The notes under the pieces: model-generated | Database searches by the model: none | Told to the model about the DNA's origin: nothing | Seen by the model: the letters and a program-made list of their open reading frames with translations, nothing else | Translations under genes and position numbers: made by a program | Source of the DNA: Clostridiales bacterium | Lineage (GTDB): Bacteria; Bacillota; Clostridia; Christensenellales; Borkfalkiaceae | NCBI GenBank assembly: GCA_021635425.1 | Contig: JAJWOJ010000006.1 | Coordinates: forward strand, 1 to 21,287 | Length of the DNA stretch: 21,287 nt | Direction of reading: 5' to 3' | Shown: piece after piece, positions 21,274 through 21,287 of the stretch | How positions within the stretch are numbered: position 1 is the stretch's first letter | Layout: each line of letters begins with the position of its first letter

Positions 21274-21287
21274 TTTCAACCCTGAAA

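Noticed and set aside
1..21287. tRNA, rRNA, insertion sequence, prophage or integrase genes
   Set aside because: None seen on either strand; all long coding regions are accounted for by the listed genes.

Overview
The window looks like a chromosomal segment of a Bacillota member, probably an uncultured anaerobic Clostridia-type organism. The evidence is an addB-addA recombination pair, a Pdu/Eut-type microcompartment locus, a DeoR-family regulator, AAGGAG-like ribosome binding sites and strong sigma-A promoters. I cannot place it more finely from sequence alone.

Left half (about 1-10,420, all on the minus strand): one bacterial microcompartment (metabolosome) locus. In transcription order it holds a PduU/EutS shell protein, an EutP/PduV GTPase with an unusual repetitive tail, a class II (fuculose/rhamnulose-phosphate type) aldolase, a PduP-like CoA-acylating aldehyde dehydrogenase, a zinc-type alcohol dehydrogenase, four BMC-H shell proteins, a 305-base gap, the phosphotransacylase PduL, the BMC-P vertex protein, the RnfC-like flavo/Fe-S protein PduS and the trimeric shell protein PduT with its cluster cysteine at position 38. 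A terminator-like hairpin follows, then a deoR-type repressor gene. The promoter at the right end is a perfect TTGACA-17-TATAAT and feeds a leader of about 155 bases that can fold into a three-way junction.

The cargo gives a coherent pathway. The aldolase would release a short aldehyde (lactaldehyde, or acetaldehyde if the substrate is 5-deoxyribulose-1-phosphate) plus DHAP. One part of the aldehyde is oxidised to acyl-CoA and acyl-phosphate by the aldehyde dehydrogenase and PduL; another part is reduced by the alcohol dehydrogenase, which recycles NADH. PduS and PduT could carry surplus electrons across the shell. No B12-dependent diol dehydratase, glycyl-radical enzyme, sugar kinase or isomerase, or acyl kinase is present here, so the aldolase is the only candidate signature enzyme in the window. 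The layout resembles aldolase-based metabolosomes such as the Planctomycetes/Verrucomicrobia fucose-rhamnose type, but it uses Pdu-style PduS/PduT parts.

Middle and right (about 10,700-21,287): a divergent PHP-family phosphoesterase gene that appears to be leaderless, a small membrane protein with a strong terminator, addA and addB (minus strand), a divergent lipoprotein of unknown function, and rsmG (16S rRNA methyltransferase, minus strand), also with a leaderless-looking promoter. Two opposed DnaA boxes lie just upstream of rsmG at the window edge, which may indicate the neighbourhood of the replication origin. A 28-base partly palindromic element occurs twice, and a shorter relative once, always in intergenic sequence downstream of genes. 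I saw no tRNA, rRNA, CRISPR array, insertion sequence or phage gene.
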